From: Thermoplasmata archaeon
Lineage (GTDB): Archaea > Thermoplasmatota > Thermoplasmata > Thermoplasmatales > Thermoplasmataceae
Length of the DNA stretch: 9,624 bases
Reading direction: 5' to 3'
Assembly (NCBI GenBank): GCA_021811505.1
Contig: JAJZOM010000179.1
Location: forward strand, 1 to 9,624
The notes below the pieces were generated by a model, which did not search any database, was not told the DNA's origin, and worked only from the letters and a program-made list of their open reading frames with translations. Below, piece after piece: positions 1 to 6,929 of the stretch. The first letter of the stretch is position 1; the number at the start of each line of letters is the position of its first letter. The position numbers and the translations under genes are program-made.

Positions 1-621
1 TTCCTTGGAGATATTGTGGATTACGGCCCTTACCCTGCAGAAACCATAGATCTTGTCAGGCAGACTTTTGACATAGTCATACAGGGGAACCATGATTATG
101 CAGCGGCCAACAATGCGGATTGCCTTTGCGGACAGGAGAACCATGAGCTTTCTGTGTACACAAGGGAGAACCTGACCATGCCCATGATCGGGAAGGAAGA
201 CATACAGTATCTAAAGTCTCTTGAACCCACCCTTACAAGAGAGTTTGACGGCATGACCTATGAGATGAGCCATGGTTCGCCCTCAAACAGGCTTTATGGG
301 TACATGTATCCCTGGAAAATCTCTTCTGAGTTCCTCAGGAATGAGATAGGACGTCCAGCGGATTCTGACATTATAATGGTGGGACACACGCATTACCAGT
401 TCTATGTGCCGTTCGAAGGAAAGATCGTAGTAAATCCCGGATCGGTGGGGCAGCCGAGGGATGCCACATACCCGTCATACCTGATTATAGATACGGATAA
501 AATGCAGTTCACCATGAAGCGAATCAAATACGATTACTCTAAAATCAAGAACAGGATAATTGAACTGGTGAAAGACAGGAAAATGCTTGATCAGAATCTG
601 AGACTATTCAGATTTTCTTAG
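1..621 (+). CDS. Metallophosphoesterase, YfcE/MJ0936-like (5' end outside window)
   Basis: This is the C-terminal part of a calcineurin-like metallophosphoesterase, a family of two-metal phosphodiesterases or phosphatases. The frame is open from base 1, where FLGDIVDYGP carries the GD metal-binding motif, so the real start and the N-terminal DxH motif lie upstream. The GTG at 16 falls inside the conserved GDxVDYGP motif and is not a credible start. Further metal-site motifs follow in the expected order: GNHD at bases 85-96, a histidine in SHGSP near base 270, and GHTH in the stretch before VVNPGSVGQPRD, which is typical of the YfcE/MJ0936 branch. The chain ends with a basic helix of about 30 residues. 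The motif set looks intact and therefore active, but the substrate cannot be told from sequence. Its stop codon overlaps the convergent gene on the other strand by 14 bases. Confidence 0.9.
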   Translation, partial: FLGDIVDYGPYPAETIDLVRQTFDIVIQGNHDYAAANNADCLCGQENHELSVYTRENLTMPMIGKEDIQYLKSLEPTLTREFDGMTYEMSHGSPSNRLYGYMYPWKISSEFLRNEIGRPADSDIIMVGHTHYQFYVPFEGKIVVNPGSVGQPRDATYPSYLIIDTDKMQFTMKRIKYDYSKIKNRIIELVKDRKMLDQNLRLFRFS

Positions 622-1183
622 GAATCTTGCCTGATATCCTTATGAAGCTTTCTGAGGATTCTTTTCCTGATATTTCGAGACCATATGCCCCCATAAACCC
701 GACTATGCCCTCACACGTACACATTGCTGCCTGTCTACTGTAACCGACCCCTGATATTACAACACTTACGTTATCGCCTGTTATCTCGATGTTAAGAAAA
801 TCCATCGGTAGCATTGAGGAATAAGTGTCTGCCATCTCTTTCAGTTTTACGATATCCGGAGCGTACTGTTTCACTATGTTTCCGGCCACTGTTCCACGTT
901 CCCTCCACTTCTCAAGAGTCTGATCATGGGAATGATCCAGGGACGTCACTATCATATGGTCGAGCAGCAGGGATGGAACCGGAACAGCATCAAGCGCCCT
1001 TACCAGTTTCAGAAGCACTAATGATTTCTGAATATCCTCACACCTCATCCCTGTCCTGCTGATCTCGATATAGTTTTTGCAGGCTTCTGCAACCACAGAA
1101 CTTGCGGTCTTCCCTTCCTTCTCAGCCTCCTCCTCTATATCGCTCACCAAATTTGCCTTTAAAGAAACGTTTAGCCTGCTCAT
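608..1183 (-). CDS. Ribbon-helix-helix DNA-binding protein with unknown C-terminal domain
   Basis: A 191-residue protein. Residues 3-40 look like a CopG/Arc/MetJ ribbon-helix-helix domain: a short alternating strand (RLNVSLKANL), an acidic-basic helix (VSDIEEEAEKEGK), then TASSVVAEACKNYIE as the second helix. Such domains bind DNA as dimers. The remaining 150 residues are not recognised. They include a His-rich patch (LDHMIVTSLDHSHD, 74-87), a Cys pair (MCTCEG, 154-159), and a predicted beta-rich end (NIEITGDNVSVVISGVGY). The Cys and His residues could bind a metal or sense redox state, but this is inference. It lacks the length and the histidine pattern of NikR. The ATG at 1183 has no clear Shine-Dalgarno site, fitting a short or nearly leaderless mRNA. 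It is divergent from the cytochrome bd operon across a 162-base gap, so it may regulate itself and that operon. Confidence 0.75.
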   Translation of the reverse strand: MSRLNVSLKANLVSDIEEEAEKEGKTASSVVAEACKNYIEISRTGMRCEDIQKSLVLLKLVRALDAVPVPSLLLDHMIVTSLDHSHDQTLEKWRERGTVAGNIVKQYAPDIVKLKEMADTYSSMLPMDFLNIEITGDNVSVVISGVGYSRQAAMCTCEGIVGFMGAYGLEISGKESSESFIRISGKIPKKI

Positions 1184-1214
1184 CTAATTTCGCTAAAAGC
1201 ATAACTCAAGAGGG

Positions 1215-1226
1215 GATAAAAAAATT
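1215..1226 (-). promoter_or_regulatory. Candidate TATA box of the ribbon-helix-helix gene
   Basis: On the minus strand this reads AATTTTTTTATC. Its centre lies about 37 bases upstream of the ATG at 1183, so an archaeal start site about 25 bases downstream of the box would leave a leader of roughly 10-12 bases without a Shine-Dalgarno site. This is a composition-based call in A/T-rich sequence, with no experimental support. Confidence 0.35.
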
Positions 1227-1233
1227 CTCCATT

Positions 1234-1255
1234 GCACATGATGAGCACATGTTGT
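1234..1255. repeat. Imperfect 11-base tandem repeat, candidate operator
   Basis: Two adjacent 11-base units, GCACATGATGA and GCACATGTTGT, match at 9 of 11 positions. A third GCACA occurs at 1264-1268, not in the same spacing. The units sit in the divergent promoter region between the ribbon-helix-helix gene and the cytochrome bd operon, just upstream of the minus-strand TATA candidate. One-turn spacing of half-sites is how many ribbon-helix-helix dimers bind side by side, so this is a plausible operator for the adjacent gene product. Binding is inference. Confidence 0.4.
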
Positions 1256-1294
1256 GTAACTATGCACAGATATGACCAACGGGTAACCTTTAAG

Positions 1295-1304
1295 CTTTTA
1301 TAAT
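1295..1304 (+). promoter_or_regulatory. Candidate TATA box of the cytochrome bd operon
   Basis: CTTTTATAAT lies about 46 bases upstream of the ATG at 1346. Transcription starting about 25 bases downstream of the box would give a leader of roughly 20-25 bases that includes the Shine-Dalgarno site at 1336-1342. A second A/T box, GTATAAATCA at 1311-1320, would place the start near 1338 and cut into that site, so the first box is preferred. Confidence 0.4.
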
Positions 1305-1335
1305 TACATAGTATAAATCATTCAGTACAATTAAT

Positions 1336-1342
1336 AGGTGAT
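1336..1342 (+). promoter_or_regulatory. Strong ribosome-binding site of the seven-helix protein gene
   Basis: AGGTGAT is fully complementary to the archaeal 16S 3' tail (ATCACCT) and lies 3 bases before the ATG at 1346 (about 5 bases from the core GGTG). It fixes this start codon and supports a leadered mRNA. Confidence 0.65.
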
Positions 1343-1345
1343 AGA

Positions 1346-2014
1346 ATGTATATATCAGTTCTTGCTGCAACGATCTTCATATTTTTAGCAAGTTCACTGC
1401 TGTCTGTCCTGCTCACCATGAATTTTTTCCGCAAATCACTGATAAGTTATATTTATTGGTCAACAGGGATGTGGCTGTTCGCTCTTGCCTCTCTTCTTGA
1501 GATATTTTTTTCGGTGGGGATATATAACATTCCGCTCATAGATGTTTATCTCTTTTCTGTCGCTGTCCTTGTGCAGCTCCTGTCATTGGGTTCCCTTGCA
1601 CTCACCAAAAAGGATTCAGTTTTCAGGGCGTATGCTGGGTATTCAATAGCAGCTGACGCCCTTCTTGCCGCTGCTCTTGTCATTTATCCTGTCGGTTACA
1701 TATTGACCAATGGAGTAGTATTTGGGCTTCTTCCCCTGTTTGTCATCATTGTGTCTTCCATCATTACATTTCCTGCTGCGGTTATACTTATCGTGGTTGG
1801 TGCCCTATCATACAGAACCGGCAAAGACGCAAGAATGCTGAGCATCATAGCTGGCACCATCGTTGTCAGCATCGCTGGTACCCTATATATAGCTGCATAC
1901 CCTGCTTTCCTCTACTATGCGGAGTTCATAGGTATCGTACTTCTTTGGATTGGGTTTGTTGACTTCAGATACCTGTTTCATGCCAGGGAGGTGAATAAAT
2001 CTGTCAATGGTTAG
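1346..2014 (+). CDS. Seven-transmembrane protein of unknown function, first gene of the cytochrome bd operon
   Basis: A 222-residue, almost wholly hydrophobic protein that I do not recognise. Seven membrane segments can be drawn at about 4-25, 33-55, 65-86, 98-118, 125-152, 164-185 and 190-211. Positive charge falls after the odd-numbered helices (R29-K30, K88-K89/R94, R157-R163, R214-K218), which predicts the N-terminus outside and the C-terminus inside. There are no haem-ligand patterns or catalytic motifs that I can identify, and no cysteines. The stop overlaps the start of the subunit I gene by 8 bases, and that gene's ribosome-binding site lies inside this reading frame, so the two are probably translationally coupled. 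By position it could be an accessory subunit, quinone-site partner or assembly factor of the bd oxidase, but nothing in the sequence proves it. Confidence 0.8.
   Translation: MYISVLAATIFIFLASSLLSVLLTMNFFRKSLISYIYWSTGMWLFALASLLEIFFSVGIYNIPLIDVYLFSVAVLVQLLSLGSLALTKKDSVFRAYAGYSIAADALLAAALVIYPVGYILTNGVVFGLLPLFVIIVSSIITFPAAVILIVVGALSYRTGKDARMLSIIAGTIVVSIAGTLYIAAYPAFLYYAEFIGIVLLWIGFVDFRYLFHAREVNKSVNG
1987..1994 (+). promoter_or_regulatory. Ribosome-binding site of the bd subunit I gene
   Basis: GGAGGTGA is a near-perfect Shine-Dalgarno site inside the 3' end of the preceding gene. It lies 12 bases before the ATG at 2007, somewhat further than usual. No better ATG, GTG or TTG exists in that frame nearer to it. 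Confidence 0.6.
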
Positions 2015-3371
2015 TTTTGACCGGTTTCTTTTCGCATTTACAATAGGATCGCATATTGTTCTCGTTGCAATGAGCATATCTCTGATCCTTTTGATAGCTG
2101 TGCTTGAATATTTCAATCTGCGGAAAAGGGATGAGGTTCAATCAGACCTCATTAGAAGACTGAAACGGGTATTTATCATTTCCTTCGGTGTGGGTACTGC
2201 ATCTGGGATTGTGGTTGCTGTCGAGCTTATCAACCTGTTTCCCGGTTTCATGACTGTTGTGTCAGAAACAGGCATCATCGGTGCCTTCTACCTGGAAATT
2301 TTCGCATTCTTCCTTGAGACCATCGCACTTGTAATTTACGTGTATTTCGAAGATACGTTCAGATGGAAGTATGCCAATTTCACTCTTGCATCCATTACGG
2401 CTTTCGGCACTCTGCTTTCTGGTGTCCTGATAACCATGGTCAACGCCTGGATGAATACCCCAAACGGTTTCTACTTCGATACCGCGAATGGAATGTACTC
2501 TTCCACAGCCAGGATCATCGTGACCAGTGTGTGGGCCCCGCTGGCTACCGTATCAACCTTTTCAGAAATAGTTCACGTGCTCTCCACAACGGTTTTTGCT
2601 GGAACCATGCTCATGGGATCATACTTCGCATACAGGTACCTGAAGGCCAGGAATGATTCGGAAAAGGGAATGTTCAGGTCAGTGCTCCGTAAGATCAGCG
2701 GAATTTCCATCATTGGCATAGTCCTGGCCGGCATAACGGGATCCAATGAAATGGCAACTCTTTTGCAGTACCAGCCGCTTAAATACGCAGCTTTGGATTT
2801 GAATCCGAGTCCCGGCACGGGATTTTCTGAGAGACTCTTCGGCAGTATCTACAATGGTCACGTAGTTGGTGCTATCCAGATACCTGGGCTTCAGGCGCTC
2901 CTTGCTAAGGTTGAGACTGGTATCACACAGCTTCCAGGACTGAGCAGTTATCCCTCATCGATCTGGCCGCCTCTATGGACACACGACACATTTGACATAA
3001 TGGTGAGCGGTGGCCTTCTTCTGGGTCTGTTCCTCTTCGTTCTTTTCCTGTTTTTCGTATTAAGGAAGGATTACGTGAAGAACAGCGTCATGCTTTACCT
3101 CCAGGTCATCTTTGGATTCTTTGCCTTCCTTGTCTATGAAGACGGATGGGTCACTGATGAGGTGGGAAGGCAGCCCTGGATCATCTATAATATGATGACA
3201 GTGTCGCAGGCTGCAAATTATTCCACAAGCCTTCTCATACCCGGCTATTTAATCATAGCCTTTTACATAATAGTAATACCCGCCACCTTCTACTTCTTTG
3301 CGAGGATTTTCAATTCCACACCTACATCAGAGAAAGTAAATCCAGTGCCGCAGGGAGGTGTTGAGCATTAA
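2007..3371 (+). CDS. cydA: Cytochrome bd-type quinol oxidase subunit I
   Basis: The 454-residue chain is the haem-carrying subunit that oxidises quinol and reduces oxygen in the cell membrane. Visible landmarks, compared with E. coli CydA from memory: H16 (His19, high-spin haem), E97 and E104 (Glu99/Glu107 region, in YLEIFAFFLE), NAWMNTPNGF at 146-155, H190 (His186, haem b558), M332 (Met393, haem b558), and W381, E385 and R388 in GWVTDEVGRQPW (Trp441, Glu445, Arg448). The quinol loop is short; QPLKYAALD at 256-264 keeps the lysine (K259) but has Asp264 where E. coli has Glu257. FDIM at 329-332 has Asp330 where E. coli has Arg391. Length is below the E. coli 522. It overlaps the gene before by 8 bases and the gene after by 14. 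Catalytic ligands look complete. Confidence 0.93.
   Translation: MVSFDRFLFAFTIGSHIVLVAMSISLILLIAVLEYFNLRKRDEVQSDLIRRLKRVFIISFGVGTASGIVVAVELINLFPGFMTVVSETGIIGAFYLEIFAFFLETIALVIYVYFEDTFRWKYANFTLASITAFGTLLSGVLITMVNAWMNTPNGFYFDTANGMYSSTARIIVTSVWAPLATVSTFSEIVHVLSTTVFAGTMLMGSYFAYRYLKARNDSEKGMFRSVLRKISGISIIGIVLAGITGSNEMATLLQYQPLKYAALDLNPSPGTGFSERLFGSIYNGHVVGAIQIPGLQALLAKVETGITQLPGLSSYPSSIWPPLWTHDTFDIMVSGGLLLGLFLFVLFLFFVLRKDYVKNSVMLYLQVIFGFFAFLVYEDGWVTDEVGRQPWIIYNMMTVSQAANYSTSLLIPGYLIIAFYIIVIPATFYFFARIFNSTPTSEKVNPVPQGGVEH
3354..3360 (+). promoter_or_regulatory. Ribosome-binding site overlapping the subunit II start
   Basis: GGAGGTG is a textbook site but its last three bases are the only GTG that could start the subunit II frame. 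TTG follows directly at 3361 and the next in-frame ATG is about 26 codons in, inside the first helix. The real start may therefore be GTG 3358, TTG 3361 or a rare ATT at 3367, which has the best spacing (6 bases). Confidence 0.5.
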
Positions 3372-4299
3372 CTACATTTTTTATTTCGATTTTGCAGTGT
3401 TTGCGGTTTTTGTAACGCTCTTCATAACCGAGGTCATGGGAAGCGTCATGATCCTGATAGGATGGGATAAATACCGTAGGGGAGTACTGGATTACATCAT
3501 TCCCGTATGGGAGGTCACGGGCACCTTTGCCGCATTCTGGGTTGTTGCCTCGGATTTTGCATTTCCAAAGATTCTCATTCCGCTCGCGGATATCTTCCCG
3601 TGGATGATCATGCTTTTTCTCATCCTCTTCGTTGCAAGGAATTCAACGATTGTGTTCGCTGAATTTATTATGAAGAAGGGCTGGCTTGACGAAAGGAAAC
3701 TCTTTTCTGGATATGCTCTGTCCACCCTTCTTATTGCAGTTGTTGTCCTGATTGTTCTCTCCGGCATCATTGGAGGAACGGGAATCAATCTTTCCAATCT
3801 CTCTTTCAATATGGGAGCGTGGGTGTCCAGTGCCGGAGGCTGGCTCTTTCTCATTGGAGTTGTTATAATTGCCTTGGGTCTTGCACCTGTCTTTTACAAC
3901 GTGTCCGACATGAAGAAACTCACTTTGCCATTCACAGCATTGGGAATAGCAATTTCCACGCTTGCATTTTATATTCTCAGCCCGGGTTCATTCTCTGCCT
4001 TGGTTATAATTCCAATTGTCATGACAATTCTTGTACCCCTACTGTTCCTGATTCAGCCACTGAGGAAATTTGTCACAAATAAACTCTTTTTCATTGGCTG
4101 GGCTTCAATAGATATTTTCACAATGAATTTCATGGTGTATCCCAATGCCTTCGGAAATAAACTGCCTGTGGATGCATTCACGACCACCGGTCCGCTGACT
4201 GGAATGTATTTTGTGATAAGTCTGCTTGGTGTTGTAATTCTTGGAATCCTTGTATCACTCTATGCCTATGCAGTCAGACGAAAATCAATGATAGCCTGA
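3358..4299 (+). CDS. cydB: Cytochrome bd-type oxidase subunit II
   Basis: A 313-residue membrane protein with about nine hydrophobic segments (approximately 8-33, 47-66, 77-103, 117-139, 158-181, 190-207, 213-233, 242-260, 281-305). The identification rests on position directly after subunit I, the similar overall size and architecture, and PVWEVTGTFAAFW at 49-61, which resembles the PxWExNxVWL region of CydB. Subunit II carries no essential haem ligands but holds the complex together and can line the oxygen and proton paths. It is shorter and more divergent than E. coli CydB (379 residues). The start is uncertain because the only GTG lies within the ribosome-binding site. It overlaps subunit I by 14 bases. 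No cydC/cydD exporter genes lie in this window. The next gene is convergent, 34 bases away. Confidence 0.82.
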   Translation: MLSINYIFYFDFAVFAVFVTLFITEVMGSVMILIGWDKYRRGVLDYIIPVWEVTGTFAAFWVVASDFAFPKILIPLADIFPWMIMLFLILFVARNSTIVFAEFIMKKGWLDERKLFSGYALSTLLIAVVVLIVLSGIIGGTGINLSNLSFNMGAWVSSAGGWLFLIGVVIIALGLAPVFYNVSDMKKLTLPFTALGIAISTLAFYILSPGSFSALVIIPIVMTILVPLLFLIQPLRKFVTNKLFFIGWASIDIFTMNFMVYPNAFGNKLPVDAFTTTGPLTGMYFVISLLGVVILGILVSLYAYAVRRKSMIA

Positions 4300-4325
4300 T
4301 TATGGATTATGACACAGGCGTATTG

Positions 4326-4369
4326 ATCTTTCCTTAATTTTCTGTTATTGTGATCTTTCTTTTCATTTC
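4326..4369 (+). terminator. T-rich tract after the cytochrome bd operon (possible terminator)
   Basis: Just past the subunit II stop the plus strand becomes T-rich (ATCTTTCCTTAATTTTCTG, then CTTTCTTTTCATTTCC). Archaeal RNA polymerase can terminate on oligo-T tracts without a hairpin. Most of the tract lies inside the 3' end of the convergent ThiQ gene, so the T content may also reflect its lysine codons. Confidence 0.25.
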
Positions 4370-5308
4370 CAAAGAGATTCTGTCTCCCGGTTTAATTGAT
4401 CTCTTTTCTTCAGAATATTTTGCAAGCACCTGGAGTATCTGATCATCTTCATACTTTACGCTGACCCTGTAATTCTCACCCTCAAATCCAATGGTTTCTA
4501 CGGTGCCATTAAAACCGGTGTGAACTTCTGAAATCTCAAGGTCTGAAGGATGGACTCCCATCTTCTTTCCCTGGAGATCGATTATGTTGTATCCAAAGAA
4601 TCTCGCTATCTCCTCGGACTGAGGATTCATAAACATATTCTCTGGGCTGTCAATTTTCATGAGCTTACCCCTGAATATTATTCCAACAGTATCCCCAAGG
4701 TACAAACCTTCCTGTATGTCATGCGTAACGTATATGATTGTCAGGCCGAGGTTCCTGGAAATGCTCTTGATTTCTCCTCTCACTTCTGATCTCAGTTCAG
4801 GATCCAGGGAACTCATGGGCTCATCCATGAGCAAAAGATCAGGTGAAAGAACTATGGACCGTGCCAGAGACACTCTCTGTCGTTCACCGCCGGAAATCCT
4901 TGATGGGAGCCTGTCAAGGGTATGCTCAATTCTCAGAAGAGACGCGATCTCCTCGACCTTTTCGCTGACCTTCTTCTCATTCATTCTCCTGGATCTGAGC
5001 CCGTAGGCTATGTTATCATATGCGGACATATGGGGAAAAAGAGCAAGGTCCTGAAATATCAGCCCGATATTTCTCCTGTCGACTGGAAGTCCCGTAACAT
5101 TCCTGTCGGAGACTATTATTTCACCGGAGTCTGGATAATCTAGTCCTGAGATGTTCCTGAGCAATGATGTCTTTCCGGATCCGCTTGGTCCCATAAGGGT
5201 AAAAATTTCACCTCTGTTGACACCCATGTTTATATCACCAAGTGTGAAGTTCCCCCTGTACGTTTTCCTGAGACCGTTTATACTAACGTATTGCAATGAA
5301 ATTCTCAC
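4334..5308 (-). CDS. thiQ: Thiamine ABC transporter ATP-binding protein
   Basis: The 324-residue chain powers the importer by ATP hydrolysis at the inner face of the membrane. Motifs: Walker A GPSGSGKT (40-47), Q-loop Gln86, signature ISGGERQR (138-145; the usual LSGGQ with I and E changes), Walker B LLLMDEP (158-164), D-loop SSLD (166-169), switch His196. About 80 residues after 245 form a beta-rich TOBE-like domain (for example KMGVHPSDLEI, then NGTVETIGFEGENYRVSV). E. coli ThiQ (about 232 residues) lacks it, and it resembles the CysA/FbpC/PotA type. The long frame begins at GTG 5308, overlapping thiP by 26 bases. TTG at 5296 is an alternative: a GGTGA lies 8 bases before it, and it gives the more usual ABC beginning (QYVSINGLRKTY). 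Thiamine is assigned from the operon and riboswitch, since the ATPase alone does not show substrate. Confidence 0.88.
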   Translation of the reverse strand: MRISLQYVSINGLRKTYRGNFTLGDINMGVNRGEIFTLMGPSGSGKTSLLRNISGLDYPDSGEIIVSDRNVTGLPVDRRNIGLIFQDLALFPHMSAYDNIAYGLRSRRMNEKKVSEKVEEIASLLRIEHTLDRLPSRISGGERQRVSLARSIVLSPDLLLMDEPMSSLDPELRSEVRGEIKSISRNLGLTIIYVTHDIQEGLYLGDTVGIIFRGKLMKIDSPENMFMNPQSEEIARFFGYNIIDLQGKKMGVHPSDLEISEVHTGFNGTVETIGFEGENYRVSVKYEDDQILQVLAKYSEEKRSIKPGDRISLEMKRKITITEN

Positions 5309-6929
5309 CGATCCTCTGAATGATATAAAAGAACAGGAAGCTCAGCAATAACAGTACCGATGCCGCTGCATAGGATGCAGATACCAGCTTCAGCGACTGA
5401 AGGGAGTATATTTCCACACTGAGTGGCATAAATGTATATGTCGAGAGAAAGTTCGTTGCGGTGAACTCGCCCATACTTATCGCAAAACCAAACATCAGCG
5501 CGGTTCCCAGGGCAGATCCAGCCAGTGGCAGTTCAATTTCAAAGAAAGCGTTTCCGCCGAGAGTGGAGGGGGCTTCCCACATTGAATCAGGAATCCTTGA
5601 GAAGCCGCTGGATATTATCCTGAGGACAATTGGGACCGCAACAGAAGTCTGAACGAGTACAATCAATATCCAAATGTACCCCGGAGAAATGTTGCCCTGA
5701 AACATTATTGATACCGAGAAAGCCATCACTATTCCGGGAATTACCAGTGGTATAAACTGGAATGAGTCCAGTATTGAATCCGGCGACAGTCGCAGGCGTC
5801 TTTTACCCACTATCCACATCATCCCCAGCAGGGTGGAGATGATAGCTGTCAGAGTACCGTAGAACACTGTGTTAAGGAATGGTACCAGCGGTGATATTCC
5901 GAATGTCGAATGAATGGAATTTCCAAAAATTGTATAATAGCCGGAAAAGCTTATTCTGGTTCCCCAGTTAAGATCGATGGACGATACAAGTACAGAACCA
6001 AGTATAACCAGCTCAATCAGACTGAATGCATACATGTAAATCTTCCCTGCCCCTCGCCATTTTCCTCGTGCGGTCCACTCATTGGCCTCTTCCTGAGTAC
6101 CGGTAACCCTTTTTTCCCTCATCCAGATCAGTGAATAAACCATCACAGGTATTACAAGAATTACTGTCTGAAACAGGCTGAAAAGCACTCCCAGATTTAC
6201 ATTTCCCAGAGTCTTCACAAGGAAATAGATCCAGGCTTCTATTGTGAAATTACCTGTCCCCCCAATGATCAGCGGTGCAGTAAATCCAGCAAAGGAATAA
6301 AGAAATGCCAGTAATGCCCCTGAAAGACCGGCAAGCACTCCATCTCTCCCCCATACAGTGCGGAATATTTTAAATTGATCTGCACCAAGCGTTTTGGCAG
6401 ATTCCTCGAGTGACCTGTCCGCCCGCTCAATGGTGATTGACGTAAGGAATGCCACCAGTGGTGCGTTGAAGAACGTGTTGACAGCAATGATCCCTGGTAA
6501 ACCGTATGATATATATCTGAGGAAAAATATTCTGGATCCAAGGAATGATGAGGAGCCGAAAATCGATATGAAGGCTATCACAACCACAATCGACGGAAGA
6601 AAAAATGGAAGGACGATCAGAGATCGGAAAAATCGCCTGAATCTGAATCTGTATCTCCCGAGAAAAAGGCCAAGTGGGAATCCAACTATAAATGAGAATA
6701 ACGCACTTATTGATCCCTGAACAGTGGAGTTATATATTGCCTCCATGCCGAGCTTTGAGATGACGCCGGATTTGAACAGTGAAACCAGATTCAGATCGCC
6801 CGGAAAAATGCTGAACAGGTTCACCACCGGAACCACTATCACAAGAATGAGGAAAATGGACGGGGAGAAGAACATCGCCCATTTCAATACCGTTGAAGCA
6901 TGCCTGTTCATCACTTGATTGCCAGCCAT
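5283..6929 (-). CDS. thiP: Thiamine ABC transporter permease, two fused membrane domains
   Basis: The 548-residue protein, close to E. coli ThiP (536), is one chain with two permease halves that form the translocation pore. Each half carries a cytoplasmic coupling loop that contacts the ATPase: EESAKTLGADQFKIFRTV from 175, and WEAPSTLGGNAFFEIELPL from 451. Both match the EAA-loop pattern (EAAxxLGA, then a P or V residue); the second is the weaker copy. About twelve helices fit the hydrophobicity, with a hydrophilic linker at about 270-297 between the halves. The ATG at 6929 overlaps thiB by 19 bases. A second ATG six codons in (6911) abuts the thiB stop as TGATG, a typical coupled start, and is at least as likely. 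Iron and spermidine systems share this architecture, but the thiamine riboswitch and ThiB partner decide the substrate. Confidence 0.9.
   Translation of the reverse strand: MAGNQVMNRHASTVLKWAMFFSPSIFLILVIVVPVVNLFSIFPGDLNLVSLFKSGVISKLGMEAIYNSTVQGSISALFSFIVGFPLGLFLGRYRFRFRRFFRSLIVLPFFLPSIVVVIAFISIFGSSSFLGSRIFFLRYISYGLPGIIAVNTFFNAPLVAFLTSITIERADRSLEESAKTLGADQFKIFRTVWGRDGVLAGLSGALLAFLYSFAGFTAPLIIGGTGNFTIEAWIYFLVKTLGNVNLGVLFSLFQTVILVIPVMVYSLIWMREKRVTGTQEEANEWTARGKWRGAGKIYMYAFSLIELVILGSVLVSSIDLNWGTRISFSGYYTIFGNSIHSTFGISPLVPFLNTVFYGTLTAIISTLLGMMWIVGKRRLRLSPDSILDSFQFIPLVIPGIVMAFSVSIMFQGNISPGYIWILIVLVQTSVAVPIVLRIISSGFSRIPDSMWEAPSTLGGNAFFEIELPLAGSALGTALMFGFAISMGEFTATNFLSTYTFMPLSVEIYSLQSLKLVSASYAAASVLLLLSFLFFYIIQRIGENFIAIR

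Noticed and set aside
608..1183. Assignment of the ribbon-helix-helix protein as NikR (nickel regulator)
   Set aside because: The N-terminal fold fits, but the protein is about 50 residues too long and the C-terminal ACT-type nickel motif with its spaced histidines and cysteine is not visible.
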